From an uncultured Bacillota bacterium (GTDB taxonomy: Bacteria; Bacillota_I; Bacilli_A; Erysipelotrichales; Coprobacillaceae): 64,000 nucleotides of DNA. The DNA lies in the NCBI GenBank assembly GCA_949290865.1, contig CASETM010000023.1, positions 18,300 through 82,299 on the forward strand, read 5' to 3'. This document shows, in pieces, positions 8,809-17,163 of the stretch. The notes under the pieces were generated by a model, which searched no databases, was not told the origin of the DNA, and saw only the letters and a list, made by a program, of their open reading frames with translations. Made by a program: the position numbers and the translations under genes. Position 1 is the first letter of the stretch. The number at the start of each line of letters is the position of its first letter.

Positions 8809-9685
8809 TTCTTTTCCTCCCCCTTAAAAAAGACAATTTTGTTTCTGAAACAATAATTGCCGCAAAAATAACCATAAAGCCTAAAGCGATCTGCATATTG
8901 ATGACTTCTACTTTTAACAGCAACGAAAAAATGACTCCAAATACAGATTCCAGACTTAACAGCAAAGCTGTCGTACATTCATTGACTCGTTTCTGTCCTG
9001 CATTTTGAAAAATATATGCCAGTGTTGTCGCAAAAAATGCCAGATAAAGAATCTGTAAAATAACATCACTATTAATCTGTTCAATAACACGGAAATCTTC
9101 AAACAAACAGGCCGCAACAAACGAACAGACAGCAGCAAAGGCAAATTGCAATACCGTTACATTAATCGGTGAGGTCTTTTGCATGGCTTTTTCACAAATC
9201 ATGATATGAACACCAAAAAGACATCCCCCTATCAATGTATAGATATCACCAAGATTGATCCTTAATGAACTGTCGATGGATACGAGTCCCACGCCAATAA
9301 AACATAAAACAGCTGCGCCCCATTGCCAACGGTCCGGCTTTTTCTTCAGCCAGATCCAACTTAAAAATGGAACAACCGTGCAGTATACCGCTGTTAAAAA
9401 AGCATTCTTGCCAGGAGTTGTCAACTGCAGACCATAAGTTTGAATCGTGAAAGCACAAAACAAAGCCAGTCCCGCCAAAAAACCACCTTTCAAATCAGAT
9501 TTCCTTATTTTTTTTACTTCTCTGAAAAAAAAGACCGACATAAATATTGTACTTAATGTGAAACGTATATATAAAAGAACATGTGGTGTTAAAAAATCCA
9601 CAGCATTTTTCATCACTACAAAGGAACTTCCCCAAATAAGTGCTGATCCCAACAACATCAGTTTTCCAATAAATTCTCTATTCAT
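8801..9685 (-). CDS. EamA/DMT-family transporter
   Basis: A 294-aa polytopic protein with ten hydrophobic helices in two halves, each an EamA repeat (LLGSALIWGSSFVVMKNAVD in the first, a related second half from about residue 150). This is the drug/metabolite transporter fold used by amino-acid and metabolite exporters; the substrate cannot be predicted. It overlaps the start of dacA by 8 nt on the same strand, so the two are co-translated. It ends with a basic tail (RGRKRNV). Confidence 0.85.
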   Translation of the reverse strand: MNREFIGKLMLLGSALIWGSSFVVMKNAVDFLTPHVLLYIRFTLSTIFMSVFFFREVKKIRKSDLKGGFLAGLALFCAFTIQTYGLQLTTPGKNAFLTAVYCTVVPFLSWIWLKKKPDRWQWGAAVLCFIGVGLVSIDSSLRINLGDIYTLIGGCLFGVHIMICEKAMQKTSPINVTVLQFAFAAVCSFVAACLFEDFRVIEQINSDVILQILYLAFFATTLAYIFQNAGQKRVNECTTALLLSLESVFGVIFSLLLKVEVINMQIALGFMVIFAAIIVSETKLSFLRGRKRNV

Positions 9686-9781
9686 CCAAACAACCTCATA
9701 TCAACATTTATTATAAATTCCAAATAATATCATAAAATCTTTATCATCATAACACATTTCTACAATATTTTCACTATAATT

Positions 9782-9811
9782 AAAAAAAAGCAGAAAACTT
9801 CTGCTTTTTTT
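9782..9811 (-). terminator. ileS terminator
   Basis: AGCAGAA / TTCTGCT stem with a short loop and a T8 tract on the minus strand, overlapping the last bases of ileS. Confidence 0.85.
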
Positions 9812-12551
9812 ATTCAGCTTGTACTCGATGCATGATATCTGCACATCGACAGCACAACTCACCATTCATTTCGCTTTCATCAAAATAATTCCAGCAACGT
9901 GGACATTGGTGACCATTAAATTTTTCGACTTTAATATAGCATGTATCATATTCTTCTAAAGTATCATCTTCAACCAGTTCTACCTTAGCAACAATAAACA
10001 GCTGTTTAAGATCATCTGCCAGTTTAGCCAGATCTTTATAATCATCTTTTAAAGAAACAGTAACTTTTGTTTCCATATTAGATTTAATGATCTTTTCATT
10101 CCTTAAACCTTCCAGTGATTTGAGAACATCTTTTCTCAGATCCATAAATCTGGTAAAGAAAGCAATAATTTCATCTTCATTTTCAATATCCAGCAATTCA
10201 TATTTTGGTTCCAGGAAGACAGATTCTGCCTTATCATCATCACAATGGAAATGATCATGAAGTTCTTCACTAGTGAATACCAACACTGGTGATAACAGTT
10301 TCATCATTATTTTAGCATGATAGTACAGTACCGTCTGAACCTGACGACGACGTAATGAATCTGATGCTTCAATATACAGAATATCTTTGGTGAAATCCAT
10401 ATAGAATGAACTCAATGTATTTGTATAGTAATTGAGAATTTCCTGATTAGCACTGGCAAAATCAAATTGTGCATAAGCTTCATCATAAGTTTTCATCAGT
10501 TCATTCAGTTTCGCCAGCATATATTTATCAACATCTGGAAGATCATTGATTGCAACCAGATCTTTAGCCTTGAAATCATTCAAATTTCCTAAAACGAATC
10601 GCATTGTATTACGAATCTTACGATATCCTTCAGCAACCTGTTTCATAATATCATTAGAAATACGAACATCCTGCTGATATGCAACTGAAGTTGCCCAAAG
10701 TCTGACAATATCTGCCCCATACTGATTCACCAGTTTGATAGGATCAACAGTATTTCCTAATGATTTAGACATTTTGTTTCCTTTACCATCCAAAACAAAG
10801 CCATGAGATAAAACCGTTTTGTATGGTGCTTTACCATGCGCTGCAACACCAATAATCAATGACGAATTGAACCATCCACGATACTGATCGCTACCTTCAA
10901 AGTAAAGATCAACTGGATAATCATACCCTCTTTCAATCATGACACCGGTATGTGAACTTCCTGAATCAAACCACACATCCATGATATCTTTTTCTTTTTT
11001 GAAAATACCATTTGGTGAATGTTCATTCGTATATCCTTCAGGTAAAAGATCTTTTTCATCTCTTTCAAACCAGATATTTGATCCATGTTCTCTAAACAGT
11101 TGAGAAACATGATCAAAAACTTCTTTTTCAATAATTGGTGTCCCATCTTCACAATAGAAAATAGGAATTGGCACTCCCCACGTACGCTGACGGGAAATAC
11201 ACCAGTCACCACGTTCTTTGATCATATTATAAATTCTGATATGTCCCCATTCATTCAGCCAGTTGACCTGATCAATTTCATTTAACAGTTTGTCTCTGAT
11301 CTTATCTAATGAGCAGAACCATTGATCAGTTGCTCTAAAGATAATTGGTTTTTTCGTACGCCAGTCATGTGGATAGCTGTGAGTAATAAACTCCAGTTTC
11401 AGCAAGGCACCCAATTCATCAAGTTTTAAAGTGACTGTTTTGTTGGCATCATCAACGTACTGTCCAGCCAGCCATTCACCACAGTCATCCATCATGCAGC
11501 CATGTTCATCAACATTACAGTAGGCTGGCAGACCGTATTTCTGTCCTACAAAGAAGTCGTCAGCCCCAAAACCTGGTGCTGTATGAACGCATCCAGTACC
11601 TGAATCATCAGTAACATGATCACCTAGGATGATCAGTGATTCACGGTCATAAAGTGGATGCTGACAAGTGATATATTCCAGCTGTGAACCTTTATAGTGA
11701 TTGATAATCTGATAATCAGTAATTTCAAATTTCGCCATCAGTTCATCAACCATTGTTTCCAGAACAATCAGTTTTCCCTTTTCGGTTTCAACTAACGCAT
11801 AAGTAAAGTTTGCATTCAGACAGATAGCCAAGTTAGCAGGAATTGTCCATGGTGTTGTTGTCCAGATTACAAATGAAACATCATTGTCTAGAATACCTTT
11901 ACCATCTTTCACCGCAAACTTCACAAAAATAGTTGGTGATTTAACATCATGATATTCAACTTCTGCTTCAGCTAATGCTGATTCTGATGATGGTGACCAG
12001 TAAACCGGTTTTAATCCTTTAAAGATCAGACCATCCATCGCCATCTTACCAAATACTTCGATCTGTCTTGCTTCAAATTCATGCTGTAAAGTCAGATATG
12101 GATGTTTATAATCCGCAAATGTTCCCATTCTGATTAGCTGTTCCATTTGCTTATTGACCTGTTCATGAGCATAAGCATCACATTTTTCCCTGAACTTAGC
12201 AGTATCCATTTCTTTACGGTTAACACCGAGTTTCTGAATGGCATTTTCAATTGGCAGACCATGAGTATCCCATCCAGGAATATATGGTGTATATAACCCC
12301 TGCATATTCTTATAACGACAGATCACATCTTTGATAACCTTATTTAGCATATGCCCCATATGCATGTTGCCATTGGCATATGGTGGTCCATCATGAAAGA
12401 CAAAACTATCTTTTCCTTCATTTTGCTGAATAACCTTTTCATACATATTGCTTTCTTGCCATTTTTTTACATATGTCGGTTCTTTTTTTGGCAGATTTCC
12501 ACGCATTTCAAAGTCAGTTTTTGGCATTAATAACGTATCTTTGTAATTCAT
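9810..12551 (-). CDS. ileS: Isoleucyl-tRNA synthetase
   Basis: A 913-aa class I synthetase that charges tRNA-Ile and edits valine. The HIGH motif reads HMGH in GPPYANGNMHMGH and the KMSKS loop is GNKMSKSLGN. The CP1 editing domain (TTTPWTIPAN, DDSGTGCVHTAPGFG) is complete. The C-terminal zinc finger uses CPRCWNYF and CCRCADIM. The start is MNYKDTLLMP behind GGAAG; upstream in-frame codons lack spacing. It is preceded by a T-box leader that senses uncharged tRNA-Ile and lies downstream of divIVA, the same order as in many Firmicutes. Confidence 0.97.
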   Translation of the reverse strand: MNYKDTLLMPKTDFEMRGNLPKKEPTYVKKWQESNMYEKVIQQNEGKDSFVFHDGPPYANGNMHMGHMLNKVIKDVICRYKNMQGLYTPYIPGWDTHGLPIENAIQKLGVNRKEMDTAKFREKCDAYAHEQVNKQMEQLIRMGTFADYKHPYLTLQHEFEARQIEVFGKMAMDGLIFKGLKPVYWSPSSESALAEAEVEYHDVKSPTIFVKFAVKDGKGILDNDVSFVIWTTTPWTIPANLAICLNANFTYALVETEKGKLIVLETMVDELMAKFEITDYQIINHYKGSQLEYITCQHPLYDRESLIILGDHVTDDSGTGCVHTAPGFGADDFFVGQKYGLPAYCNVDEHGCMMDDCGEWLAGQYVDDANKTVTLKLDELGALLKLEFITHSYPHDWRTKKPIIFRATDQWFCSLDKIRDKLLNEIDQVNWLNEWGHIRIYNMIKERGDWCISRQRTWGVPIPIFYCEDGTPIIEKEVFDHVSQLFREHGSNIWFERDEKDLLPEGYTNEHSPNGIFKKEKDIMDVWFDSGSSHTGVMIERGYDYPVDLYFEGSDQYRGWFNSSLIIGVAAHGKAPYKTVLSHGFVLDGKGNKMSKSLGNTVDPIKLVNQYGADIVRLWATSVAYQQDVRISNDIMKQVAEGYRKIRNTMRFVLGNLNDFKAKDLVAINDLPDVDKYMLAKLNELMKTYDEAYAQFDFASANQEILNYYTNTLSSFYMDFTKDILYIEASDSLRRRQVQTVLYYHAKIMMKLLSPVLVFTSEELHDHFHCDDDKAESVFLEPKYELLDIENEDEIIAFFTRFMDLRKDVLKSLEGLRNEKIIKSNMETKVTVSLKDDYKDLAKLADDLKQLFIVAKVELVEDDTLEEYDTCYIKVEKFNGHQCPRCWNYFDESEMNGELCCRCADIMHRVQAE

Positions 12552-12576
12552 ATTTTTCTTCCTTTCTATTTTCAAA

Positions 12577-12757
12577 ATAAAAACACATCATCTCTAAGGA
12601 CGATGTGATCGCGGTACCACCTTAATTCGTATTTTCATACGCACTTGATATCTTAACGCGATAAACGGCGACTCCTACTTTATTCAAAGCGCTACTCCAG
12701 AGTGATCCATTATAATCCTCGCTGCTGATTTTCACCTGCCATCAGCTCTCTGTAAAC
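12577..12757 (-). promoter_or_regulatory. Ile T-box leader of ileS
   Basis: The minus strand carries a stem I beginning near the AGAGAGCT at 12743-12751, a probable specifier AUC (12704-12706, in GGATCACTCTGG), the T-box AAGGTGGTACCGC (12611-12623) and a terminator hairpin (CACATC... / ...GATGTG, 12584-12608) with a T tract. T-boxes bind uncharged tRNA and switch from terminator to antiterminator. The leader starts only a few nt after the divIVA stop, so its promoter is either upstream of divIVA or the TATAAT at 12762-12767 that overlaps the divIVA stop codon; I see no good -35 for the latter. Confidence 0.93.
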
Positions 12758-12762
12758 TCAAA

Positions 12763-13218
12763 TTATAAACTGTCTCCTTCATCGTATTTCTCATTCATTG
12801 ATTCTTCGTTCATCAGATTGTAAACTTCAGACTTATCAATAGACTCAAGGATATCTTTTGACATTTTTTCAACTGAAGCTCTAAAACGAACTGCCTGAGC
12901 CTTAAAGTCACTCATCTCATCAGATAACGAACGAACATATTCAAGCGATTCGCTAAGTATCATATTAGCATTCTTTTTCGCTTTGTCAATAAGTTCGCTG
13001 GCTTCTTTTAAAGCTAAACGGGCAATTTCTTCATTGGTCTGTTCCTGAATGTTGACACGATGCTGCAACAGATCTTTCTGTTTCTGCAGCTGCTCAAAAT
13101 CATCCTGCAGTTTTTCGATTCTTTCATTCAGTATCCTGATCTGATTTTCTTTTTCTTCAAGCAATACATCAACCTGTGATTTATTGTATCCTCGAAACTG
13201 TTTACTAAAACGCATCAT
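12763..13218 (-). CDS. divIVA: DivIVA-family coiled-coil protein
   Basis: A 151-aa polar/septal scaffold protein. The N-terminal membrane-binding segment is RFSKQFRGYNKSQVD, and a long coiled coil (about residues 25-75) and a second helical region follow. In Firmicutes DivIVA binds negatively curved membranes at septa and recruits division or polarity factors. It sits directly below ylmH in the conserved ylm cluster. The ATG at 13218 follows AGGGAG; a GTG two codons earlier is less likely. Confidence 0.9.
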   Translation of the reverse strand: MMRFSKQFRGYNKSQVDVLLEEKENQIRILNERIEKLQDDFEQLQKQKDLLQHRVNIQEQTNEEIARLALKEASELIDKAKKNANMILSESLEYVRSLSDEMSDFKAQAVRFRASVEKMSKDILESIDKSEVYNLMNEESMNEKYDEGDSL

Positions 13219-13227
13219 GTTCACTCC

Positions 13228-13986
13228 CTACTTATAAAAATATCCTTCAACAACAGAATTATCAGACCTTGTCTGCCTCTGACAGTCGACAAACATAACC
13301 CTGCCATGACCCTTGAAAGATATTATATCCCTATTATTGCATAAATAATTTATTTGTTCAACAGGTTTATGATTAACTTTTACATGTCCTGCACGAATAA
13401 AATCAGCTGCTTTCTGCCTTGAAATTTTATAAAATGAAGCCACAATTTTGTCTAGACGAAAAGATGAAACGATGAACTGTCTGATGATATACTGGTTGTT
13501 CACTTCTATTTTTTCTTCACATAGCTGCAGTTTTACTTTACTGTGTCTGATCTGAGTTAAATAGTCTTTGACATATTCATATATTTTCTTATCAAGAGCA
13601 ATATAGAATTCTCCATCTTTTTCTACAATGTCACCAAACAGTTCTCTTTTGACACCTAATGACATCAACGCACCAAGAATATCACGATGTGTTATTTTTT
13701 CAAAATTCTTGGCATAAATGACTTTAACTACCACTATTGAAAAATCATCATCAGTGATTTCATAATAAGATGGGGCAATAATCATTCTTTGACTTTCACT
13801 ATCAACAAAGCCACTCTTTTGCAGAATCTGAATATCCGGATCGTTACCGATAACTTTTTTAACAATTGACTGATAATAAGGATTGTAAAATGGCGTTAAA
13901 ATAAGTCTTTGCCTGTACTGAACCTGATCTTTATAATCCAGGATCTTTTTCACAAAGACTTCTTCACCTTTAAAATGTTCTAACAT
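13228..13986 (-). CDS. ylmH: YlmH-family S4 RNA-binding protein
   Basis: A 252-aa protein whose C-terminal S4 domain (about residues 175-245: FRLDKIVASFYKISRQKAAD ... GHVKVNHKPVEQ) binds structured RNA. YlmH proteins act on stalled or split ribosomal subunits and were first noted for a link to cell division. The N-terminal LEHFKGEEVFVKKILD aligns with the usual start of the family, which supports ATG at 13986. That ATG lies only a few nt after a strong hairpin with a T tract, and no free SD sequence is visible. It lies between sepF and divIVA, as expected for the ylm cluster. Confidence 0.88.
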   Translation of the reverse strand: MLEHFKGEEVFVKKILDYKDQVQYRQRLILTPFYNPYYQSIVKKVIGNDPDIQILQKSGFVDSESQRMIIAPSYYEITDDDFSIVVVKVIYAKNFEKITHRDILGALMSLGVKRELFGDIVEKDGEFYIALDKKIYEYVKDYLTQIRHSKVKLQLCEEKIEVNNQYIIRQFIVSSFRLDKIVASFYKISRQKAADFIRAGHVKVNHKPVEQINYLCNNRDIISFKGHGRVMFVDCQRQTRSDNSVVEGYFYK

Positions 13987-13991
13987 GTTAT

Positions 13992-14019
13992 AAAAAAGTA
14001 TTAGCTAAGCTAATACTTT
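13992..14019 (-). terminator. Perfect 11-bp hairpin with T tract between sepF and ylmH
   Basis: AAAGTATTAGC and GCTAATACTTT with a three-base loop, followed by T6 on the minus strand and then, 6 nt further on, the ylmH start codon. It could be an internal partial terminator or a translational control element for ylmH. Confidence 0.75.
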
Positions 14020-14023
14020 CCTA

Positions 14024-14467
14024 TTAATCTTCTTGTTCTTCATCATCTAAATCAATTGTTCCGGCAACGGAAATGTTACGAGGCGTACATAAGAAAATCT
14101 TTGGACCAATTCTCTGAATATCACCTTCGATAGCATATATAACACCACTTAAGAAATCAACCACACGTTTAGACTGATCTTTCTGTAAACGATGTAAATT
14201 GACAACAGTCGCTTTTCTTGATTTTAAATAAGTCGCAATTTCCTGTGTTTCTCCAAATGAACGAGGTTCAAACAATACCAGATGACTGTCTTTATTTGCA
14301 TTTAATGCTTTAACAGCTTCTGTGGTTTTAGAATACTTAGCTTGTTCAAACAAACTGGTTTTCGGTTCAGTATCTACTTCAACAGCATCATAGCCATCAT
14401 CAGCCACATCGTATTCGTCCCCTTCTTCATCAAAGAACCATTTTTTTACTTTTTCACCGTATCCCAC
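14024..14467 (-). CDS. sepF: Cell-division protein SepF
   Basis: A 147-aa protein with an N-terminal amphipathic membrane-binding helix ([13 protein letters not shown]), an acidic linker, and the SepF/DUF552 domain (about residues 50-140; [20 protein letters not shown] and [20 protein letters not shown]). SepF polymerises into arcs that tether FtsZ to the membrane. Here sepF lies upstream of ylmH and divIVA, with ftsA/ftsZ a few kb away on the same strand. RBS AGGAGGATG is clear. Confidence 0.93.
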   Translation of the reverse strand: MGYGEKVKKWFFDEEGDEYDVADDGYDAVEVDTEPKTSLFEQAKYSKTTEAVKALNANKDSHLVLFEPRSFGETQEIATYLKSRKATVVNLHRLQKDQSKRVVDFLSGVIYAIEGDIQRIGPKIFLCTPRNISVAGTIDLDDEEQED

Positions 14468-14545
14468 GAAGTCATCCTCCTTATCATTTACCTAATTATA
14501 GCATAGTGTTTCATGAAGATAAAGAGCATAAAAACAGAAAAATGA

Positions 14546-14788
14546 CTAAAGATGTTCAATATTAACCAAAATAACATCGCCTTTTAAGGATATAACGCAT
14601 TCAATTGGAATAATCTGGCATGGCGGATCCTTAAAAAAACAGAAGAAATGAAAAAAACATATTTTTTCAACAACGATAGCGATAACCTTTCTGGTACACC
14701 AGTCAATTTCGACATCGGCAATATTTCCAATCTTCTGTCCATCAAAAACATTAATGACATCTTTGCTCTGTAATGATAACAATCTCAT
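14546..14788 (-). CDS. YlmC/YmxH-family PRC-barrel protein
   Basis: An 80-aa single PRC-barrel (MRLLSLQSKDVINVFDGQKIGNIADVEID...), the fold seen in YlmC/YmxH sporulation-linked proteins. Function is unknown in detail. It follows sigG, as ylmC-like genes commonly do near sigE/sigG, and the gap of 24 nt suggests co-transcription in the forespore. Confidence 0.8.
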   Translation of the reverse strand: MRLLSLQSKDVINVFDGQKIGNIADVEIDWCTRKVIAIVVEKICFFHFFCFFKDPPCQIIPIECVISLKGDVILVNIEHL

Positions 14789-14812
14789 TTCATCACCATT
14801 ACATCATATGTC

Positions 14813-15589
14813 TTATTCTAGCTTTTTATGTAGCTTTTCCAAAGCTTTTTTTTCAATGCGTGAAACCTGGGCCTGAGAAATAAATAGTTCCTGTGCAATT
14901 TCACATTGTGACAGTCCAAAAAAATATCTTTGATCAATAACCTGCCGTTCTCTTGAATCAAGACAGTTCAATGCCTGATACAGATCAAGATGATTTTGAT
15001 ATCTTTCAACAATATGATCATCATCCGAAACCGCATCAATCAGTCTGATATCATCATCTTGTCCAATGGCTTCCTGAAAAGAAGCAACGCTACTGGTTGA
15101 AAGCATGGCTTCAATAATTTGTTTCTTGTCTTCATTAAGTATTGCTGCAAGTTCTTCAACTGTTGGTTCTTTCTGATAGAGACTGACATATTCATCAGTT
15201 GCTTTTAAGATGGCATAAGCCAGATCTCGAACATGCCGTGAAATTCTGATTTGTTGGTTATCCCTTAAATATCTCTTCATTTCTCCGATGATCAAAGGAA
15301 CAGCATACGTGGAAAACTGCAGCTGATAAGAAACATCAAAATGATCGATAGCCTTAATCAAACCGATGATTCCCACCTGAAACAGATCTTCCAGATGACT
15401 GGTCTTATGGTAAAATCTTCTCGTCATCGCAATCACCAGCTTAAGATTGCCACGAATAAGCTGCTCTTTTGTTTTTTCATCATGATCGCTCTGATATTTT
15501 TCTATCAGTTGATAAAACTCCTGTTTTGATAAATTCTTTTTTGGTATATAACTGTTTATGAATTGTCCTTCCACAATATCACCAATCAT
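14813..15589 (-). CDS. sigG: RNA polymerase forespore sigma factor SigG
   Basis: A 258-aa sigma-70-family protein. Region 2 (residues 45-115: RGNLKLVIAMTRRFYHKTSHLEDLFQVG) and region 4 (about 195-255: DSRERQVIDQRYFFGLSQCEIAQELFISQAQVSRIEKKAL) are complete. SigG drives late forespore gene expression. It lies 34 nt below sigE, the conserved spoIIGA-sigE-sigG order. It has no pro-sequence, as expected. Its presence says that the organism has the core sporulation programme. Confidence 0.95.
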   Translation of the reverse strand: MIGDIVEGQFINSYIPKKNLSKQEFYQLIEKYQSDHDEKTKEQLIRGNLKLVIAMTRRFYHKTSHLEDLFQVGIIGLIKAIDHFDVSYQLQFSTYAVPLIIGEMKRYLRDNQQIRISRHVRDLAYAILKATDEYVSLYQKEPTVEELAAILNEDKKQIIEAMLSTSSVASFQEAIGQDDDIRLIDAVSDDDHIVERYQNHLDLYQALNCLDSRERQVIDQRYFFGLSQCEIAQELFISQAQVSRIEKKALEKLHKKLE

Positions 15590-15623
15590 ATTGTGTGCTT
15601 TTTAGACATATTTATACGTTTTT

Positions 15624-16319
15624 TTATTTGACTTCATCATAATTAAGCTGCGTTCTTAATTTCTTGATGATCTTTTTTTCCAGACGAGAAATATAAGACT
15701 GTGATATTCCCAGTAGCTGTGCAACATCCTTTTGCGTCAGTTCATCATTATTCTGCAATCCATATCTCAAAATCAGAATTTCTTTTTCACGTTCATTTAA
15801 ACTTTGTAAAGCCTTATAAAACAGTTTCTTCTGATCGCTGTGCATAATTTCCTGTTCAATCAGATCATCTTCAGTACCAACGATATCTCCTAAAAGCAGC
15901 TCATTGCCATCATAGTCAACATTCAGCGGTTCATCTAATGAAATCTCATAGCGGATCTTGTTGTTTTTCCTTAAATACATTAGAATTTCATTTTCAATAC
16001 AACGTGATGCATAAGTTGCCAGTTTGATATTCTTATCCGATTTGAAAGTATTGATAGCTTTCACCAGACCAATCGTACCAATGCTGATCAGATCTTCCAG
16101 TGAACTGTTAGCCGTATTGTCATATCTTTTGGCGACATAAACAACCAGTCGCAGATTATGTTCGATTAGTTTATCTTTTGCTTTCTGATCACCCAAGCAG
16201 GCTCTCGCTATCATCTGCTGTTCTTCTTCTCCCTGCAGTGGTGGCGGCAAAATATCATGTCTACCTATATAATAAAGATATTGATTTTTATTTAATAGCT
16301 GACGTATGATCTGCCACAT
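15624..16319 (-). CDS. sigE: RNA polymerase mother-cell sigma factor SigE (pro-sigma-E)
   Basis: A 231-aa sigma factor with region 2 (HNLRLVVYVAKRYDNTANSS, DLISIGTIGLVKAINTFK) and region 4 (REKEILILRYGLQNNDELTQ). The N-terminus MWQIIRQLLNKNQYLYYIGRHDILPPPL aligns with pro-sigma-E around the YYIG cleavage area, but the pro-segment is about 11 residues shorter than in B. subtilis, as I recall that sequence. SigE is made inactive and processed by SpoIIGA. Its start shares one base with the spoIIGA stop (TAATG), so sigma factor and protease are translated together. Confidence 0.95.
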   Translation of the reverse strand: MWQIIRQLLNKNQYLYYIGRHDILPPPLQGEEEQQMIARACLGDQKAKDKLIEHNLRLVVYVAKRYDNTANSSLEDLISIGTIGLVKAINTFKSDKNIKLATYASRCIENEILMYLRKNNKIRYEISLDEPLNVDYDGNELLLGDIVGTEDDLIEQEIMHSDQKKLFYKALQSLNEREKEILILRYGLQNNDELTQKDVAQLLGISQSYISRLEKKIIKKLRTQLNYDEVK

Positions 16320-17056
16320 TATAATATTCCTCCCATCAGTTCTTTATTCAGCAAACAATCATATTGCATATGATCAATAATACCGATATAGACATCATGC
16401 AGAAGCTGATCATTGACCCAAAAAGAATCGACCTGAATAATATCTACCTGTTTTTCAGACAGAGAATCAATCAGACAAATATCAATGCTTTGATAATCCT
16501 TTACAATTCCTCTCTTAATAAAAATAAGCGGAAAACCTAGATAACAGGCATTATTACCACTATCTAGAAAGCCTTGACAGGTATATGTGTGATGCTGGTA
16601 CAAAAATCGAACATCATAGAAATACTGGTCTGTGATAATTTTCTTTTTTGAATAGACAACATACATATATTCTATGATCGCAAAAATCAGGCTTACACAG
16701 ATAACAGCTATATCAGTATAAGAAGCAGGAGTAATCAAGATCCCATTATAAATAAAAGAATTTTCTATCAATGTATTGATAAACAGAAGTATTGAAAAAT
16801 ATACGATGATATATGCTGGAAAATAAAGAAATATCTGTTTTCTGAATAACAGCATAAACACGAAAAGCCAATAGAAAAGACTGATATAGGGAAGATAATC
16901 TATATAAATAAGAATCAGGGAAATATTACATAAAAAACTGTATAACAATATTTTTTTCAATGACCAGTTAATATTTAAAAGAATAGCAAGTATCTCAAAT
17001 ACAACGATATATATAAAGGCATTAATGATATAAGTCAGTTCTATATAGACATCCAT
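16319..17056 (-). CDS. spoIIGA: Pro-sigma-E processing protease SpoIIGA
   Basis: A 245-aa membrane aspartic protease that cleaves pro-sigma-E in the mother cell. Five hydrophobic helices fill residues 1-140. The cytoplasmic domain has the catalytic GFLDSGN (about residue 168) typical of the family and ends in YDCLLNKELMGG. It is shorter than the B. subtilis protein (about 309 aa) but both halves are present. AAGGGG precedes ATG. It opens the spoIIGA-sigE operon behind a promoter of spoIIG type. Confidence 0.9.
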   Translation of the reverse strand: MDVYIELTYIINAFIYIVVFEILAILLNINWSLKKILLYSFLCNISLILIYIDYLPYISLFYWLFVFMLLFRKQIFLYFPAYIIVYFSILLFINTLIENSFIYNGILITPASYTDIAVICVSLIFAIIEYMYVVYSKKKIITDQYFYDVRFLYQHHTYTCQGFLDSGNNACYLGFPLIFIKRGIVKDYQSIDICLIDSLSEKQVDIIQVDSFWVNDQLLHDVYIGIIDHMQYDCLLNKELMGGIL

Positions 17057-17074
17057 CTTGTTTACCCCTTATCT

Positions 17075-17119
17075 ATCATAACTGTTTTCCAGCAAAAAAA
17101 ATGTCAAAACACTGTCAGC
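17075..17119 (-). promoter_or_regulatory. spoIIG-type promoter with stretched spacer and Spo0A-like boxes
   Basis: The minus strand has TTGACA (17102-17107) and TATGAT (17075-17080) 21 bp apart instead of 17. The B. subtilis spoIIG promoter is known for near-consensus hexamers 22 bp apart that need Spo0A. On the plus strand TGTCAAA (17102-17108) and TGTCAGC (17113-17119), 11 bp apart, resemble the 0A box TGTCGAA and overlap or flank the -35. Confidence 0.65.
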
Positions 17120-17133
17120 CTGCAGGAACACAT

Positions 17134-17162
17134 AAAAAAAAGAATAGTCCTTACAACTATTC
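17134..17162 (-). terminator. proC terminator
   Basis: GAATAGT / ACTATTC stem with a T8 tract directly past the proC stop, separating proC from the spoIIGA promoter. Confidence 0.85.
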
Positions 17163-17163
17163 T

